A DNA stretch of 7,736 nt, from assembly GCA_003224785.1 (NCBI GenBank), contig QHZV01000278.1, positions 1 to 7,736 on the forward strand. The letters run 5' to 3'. Positions 5,851 to 7,736 of the stretch are shown here, piece by piece. The translations under genes were made by a program, and so were the position numbers. Numbering within the stretch: the first letter of the stretch is position 1; every line of letters begins with the position of its first letter. The notes under the pieces are model-generated. The model worked only from the letters and a program-made list of their open reading frames with translations. It ran no database searches and was not told the DNA's origin. Source of the stretch: Acidobacteriota bacterium (GTDB lineage: Bacteria > Acidobacteriota > Terriglobia > Terriglobales > Acidobacteriaceae).

Positions 5851-7362
5851 TCAAGACGCGCTCATCGAGTGAAAAAGGGATTTCAGCGCCGGATAGAGTT
5901 GGCGATAGTTCTCATATTGCTTGCGGAGTGCATCGGTTCCATCCGGTTGTGGCTTAACCCGCCGCTGAACTTTTACAACCGCGTCGCAGGCTTCATCTAC
6001 GGAATTCCAGAACTTCGCACCAACTCCGGCCAATAGGGCTGCTCCGTAAGCCGCTCCTTCTTCTGCCGCGAGAATTTCGACTTCATGAGCGTAGGCATCG
6101 GCCTGAATCTGTCGCCAAAGATCGGATCGAGCTCCACCCCCACCCAGGCGAATGTTCGTCACCGGCACCCGCATCTCTTCGAAAAGAGAAAACGTGTCCT
6201 TAAGGCTGAACGCAACCCCCTCGAGCACTGCCCGGGTGACGTGGGCCCGCGTGTGACTTGCGGCCAGGCCGGTCAAAGTGCCGCGAGCATTCGGATCGAG
6301 GTGCGGCGTTCGCTCGCCCATCAAGTACGGCGCCCACAGAACACCGTCTGATCCCGGTTGGGCCGTTGCAGCCTCGCGAATGAGGTCATCGTAAGAAAGA
6401 CCTGGAGAGGTCGTACGCACCAGATCGCGCAGCCAGCGGAAGGAGAGGCCTGCTGCCTGAGTGACTCCCATTACGTGCCAGCGTCCCGGAACGGCGTGAC
6501 AAAAAGTGTGGACACGGCCTTTCTTGTCCATGGCGGGAGAGTCGGTAGCGGCAAAAACGACTCCTGAAGTGCCGATGGTCGCGCTTACGGCGCCGGCACG
6601 AACGATCCCCATTCCCACCGCGCCGCCGGCTTGATCTCCAGCTCCGGCCACTACCGGTGTTCCCTCGTTGAGCCCAGTGTGTGTTGCGCCTGTGGCCGTA
6701 ATTCGTCCGCATACTTCTGGTGACTCATACACTTTTGGCAAACAACTCATCGGAAGCCCAGCGGCCGACATCATTTCTTCGGACCAGCGGCGGTGAGCCA
6801 CGTCCAGCATCAATGTTCCCGATGCGTCTGCGACATCTATTGCATGCTCGCCTGTCAGGCGGAGCCGAACGTAGTCTTTCGGCAGAAGCACCCGCCGAAA
6901 TCGCTTCCAGATCTCTGGTTCGTTGTCTCGCACCCACAGCAGCTTCGTGAGAGTGAAATTTGTAAGCGCTGGATTGCTGGTGAGTTCGATGATTCGCGCC
7001 TCGCCCAGCTTGGAATTGAGCCAATCGCATTGCGTCTGAGTGCGTTGGTCGCACCAGATCAGAGACGGCCTCAGGGCCTCATCGTTTTGATCGAGCAAAA
7101 CCGCGCCATGCATCTGCCCAGCCAGTCCGGCAGATTTGATGTTTGCGGCAGAAATGCCTGCGGACGAAATTGCTTCCCGAATAGCTGAACCGGCGGCTTT
7201 GTGCCAATCATGCGGATCCTGTTCCGCCCAGCCAATCTTGGGAGAGGCGAACGGCAGATGTTCGGACGTCGCGGAGCTGACAATTGCGCCGGAGCGGTCA
7301 ACCAATACAGCTCGTGTACCACCGGTTCCAACATCAACGCCGAGAACGTAATCCATCGTCAT
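5851..7362 (-). CDS. xylB: Xylulokinase (FGGY-family carbohydrate kinase)
   Basis: This 503-residue cytoplasmic kinase probably phosphorylates D-xylulose to xylulose 5-phosphate with ATP, feeding the pentose phosphate pathway. Motifs in order: GVDVGTGGTRAVLVD phosphate loop (about 8-22); GLAGQMHG (79-86), the Met-His typical of xylulokinases; CDQRTQTQ; VAGAGDQAGGAVG with catalytic Asp243; ATIGTSGV; GERTPHLDPNARG; the FGGY signature region RAVLEGVAFSLKDTF (about 377-391); and the nucleotide-site LGGGGARSDLWRQI (about 406-419). Length matches the family. The frame is open upstream to 7539, but that extension looks non-coding. ATG at 7362 (MTMDYVLG) is best placed, with GAGG about 12 bases upstream; ATG at 7356 is an alternative. 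It is the first gene before the HAD phosphatase. No isomerase or transporter is visible, so another FGGY substrate such as a polyol or ribulose cannot be excluded. Confidence 0.93.
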   Translation of the reverse strand: MTMDYVLGVDVGTGGTRAVLVDRSGAIVSSATSEHLPFASPKIGWAEQDPHDWHKAAGSAIREAISSAGISAANIKSAGLAGQMHGAVLLDQNDEALRPSLIWCDQRTQTQCDWLNSKLGEARIIELTSNPALTNFTLTKLLWVRDNEPEIWKRFRRVLLPKDYVRLRLTGEHAIDVADASGTLMLDVAHRRWSEEMMSAAGLPMSCLPKVYESPEVCGRITATGATHTGLNEGTPVVAGAGDQAGGAVGMGIVRAGAVSATIGTSGVVFAATDSPAMDKKGRVHTFCHAVPGRWHVMGVTQAAGLSFRWLRDLVRTTSPGLSYDDLIREAATAQPGSDGVLWAPYLMGERTPHLDPNARGTLTGLAASHTRAHVTRAVLEGVAFSLKDTFSLFEEMRVPVTNIRLGGGGARSDLWRQIQADAYAHEVEILAAEEGAAYGAALLAGVGAKFWNSVDEACDAVVKVQRRVKPQPDGTDALRKQYENYRQLYPALKSLFHSMSAS

Positions 7363-7463
7363 GAAGAGAGCCGACCTCGAAGCGTGACAGTGTACCAGAA
7401 CCAGTCTAGGTCCAGCGAAAACGAGCAACCTGCGGTAAAAGGCAGGCGTCTCACAAGCGCGAG

Positions 7464-7493
7464 TTTGTGAATTTCTATTTTGTGAATTTCTAT
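7464..7493. repeat. Perfect 15-bp tandem duplication
   Basis: TTTGTGAATTTCTAT occurs twice back to back (7464-7478 and 7479-7493) with no mismatch. It is AT-rich against GC-richer surroundings. The second copy ends three bases before the ribosome site of the small secreted protein, so it lies in the leader or promoter of that gene and in the divergent region shared with the sugar kinase. Confidence 0.9.
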
Positions 7494-7496
7494 ATT

Positions 7497-7503
7497 GAGG
7501 TGG
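7497..7503 (+). promoter_or_regulatory. Ribosome binding site of the small secreted protein
   Basis: GAGGTGG lies four bases before the ATG at 7508. This spacing matches the ribosome sites of the regulator and kinase genes and supports the chosen start. Confidence 0.7.
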
Positions 7504-7507
7504 AACT

Positions 7508-7736
7508 ATGCGCGCAAGAATTCTTGGTCTTTGTAGCATTTTGACATTGCTGGTTGGTCTCAGTGCCCAGACCGCACAGATGGCGAGGCACGAACCCCAT
7601 ATGAGCGCTGCACTGGGTCATCTGCAGCAAGCGAAGAACGAACTGGAGAGGGCCACAGCAACCAAGGGTGGACACCGCGAAAACGCAATGCGGTTGGTCG
7701 ATCAAGCGATGGCCGAAGTCCAACAGGGCGAGGCCT
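7508..7736 (+). CDS. Small secreted helical protein of unknown function (3' end outside window)
   Basis: At least 76 residues are visible and the frame is still open at the window edge. The N-terminus is a clear signal peptide (MRAR, hydrophobic ILGLCSILTLLVGL, cleavage near LSA/QT). The mature part looks like two amphipathic helices, HMSAALGHLQQAKNELERA and ENAMRLVDQAMAEVQQ, joined by a TKGGHR turn. I recall similar small exported proteins with a GGHR turn in several bacterial groups, without known function. It is the only plus-strand gene, divergent from the sugar kinase, with its own ribosome site. The missing C-terminus is probably short. No enzymatic motif is seen; a periplasmic binding or chaperone-like role is only a guess. 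Confidence 0.85.
   Translation, partial: MRARILGLCSILTLLVGLSAQTAQMARHEPHMSAALGHLQQAKNELERATATKGGHRENAMRLVDQAMAEVQQGEA

Larger units (their letters stand above)
7363..7507. promoter_or_regulatory. Divergent intergenic region between xylulokinase and the small secreted protein
   Basis: Both flanking genes read outward, so promoters for both directions should be here. I could not find a convincing -35/-10 pair on either strand; TACACT (minus strand) is the best -10-like word for the kinase but lacks a good partner. The 15-bp tandem repeat is the main visible structure. Confidence 0.45.

Noticed and set aside
7363..7539. N-terminal extension of the xylulokinase (59 codons upstream of 7362)
   Set aside because: The extension is unlike any FGGY N-terminus, includes the 15-bp tandem repeat, and overlaps the divergent gene. 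The phosphate loop follows directly after ATG 7362.
1..7736. Mobile element, CRISPR, prophage or defence system
   Set aside because: No transposase, integrase, terminal inverted repeats, spacer-repeat array or defence-type domain was seen on either strand.

Overview
The window looks like chromosomal DNA from a diderm soil-type bacterium, most likely an acidobacterium (Acidobacteriota, Koribacter/Terriglobia-like). This is an inference from protein style: a coiled-coil plus beta-barrel porin, a plastocyanin-like protein with a carboxypeptidase-regulatory-like fold, a kinase with an HDLRH phosphoacceptor box, and a small secreted protein with a GGHR motif. No rRNA, tRNA, transposase or CRISPR was seen, and nothing fixes the taxon firmly.

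Layout, right to left because almost everything is on the minus strand. A small secreted protein (from 7508, plus strand, cut by the window edge) is divergent from a xylulokinase-type sugar kinase (5851-7362). A HAD-family sugar-phosphatase-like gene follows 29 bases later (5159-5821). These two look like a small carbohydrate-phosphate unit. After a gap of about 130 bases comes a second same-strand block: an OmpR-type response regulator (4269-5030), a membrane histidine kinase (2377-4251), an outer-membrane porin (859-2384) and a periplasmic cupredoxin-like protein (140-862). Spacings are 17 bases, an 8-base overlap and a possible 4-base overlap, so the four are very probably one operon. The last 139 bases (1-139) hold no gene that I can support.

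The most notable feature is that the effector half of this operon is damaged as read. The porin has an in-frame amber stop (2130-2132) between its coiled coil and its barrel, and a frame change inside the barrel near 1612-1628. The two barrel halves are still clearly one protein, ending in the classical terminal phenylalanine. The cupredoxin has a good signal peptide encoded in frame, but no ATG, GTG or TTG in front of it. It either uses a CTG that overlaps the porin stop or carries a one-base indel next to an out-of-frame ATG. Three start/stop/frame anomalies lie within about 1.3 kb, while the regulator, kinase, phosphatase and sugar kinase are intact. This means either real decay of the output genes or local sequence/assembly error.

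If intact, the operon would couple a two-component sensor to an outer-membrane channel and a periplasmic copper or redox protein: a candidate envelope-sensing and metal/electron-carrier module. No part of that function is proved by the sequence.
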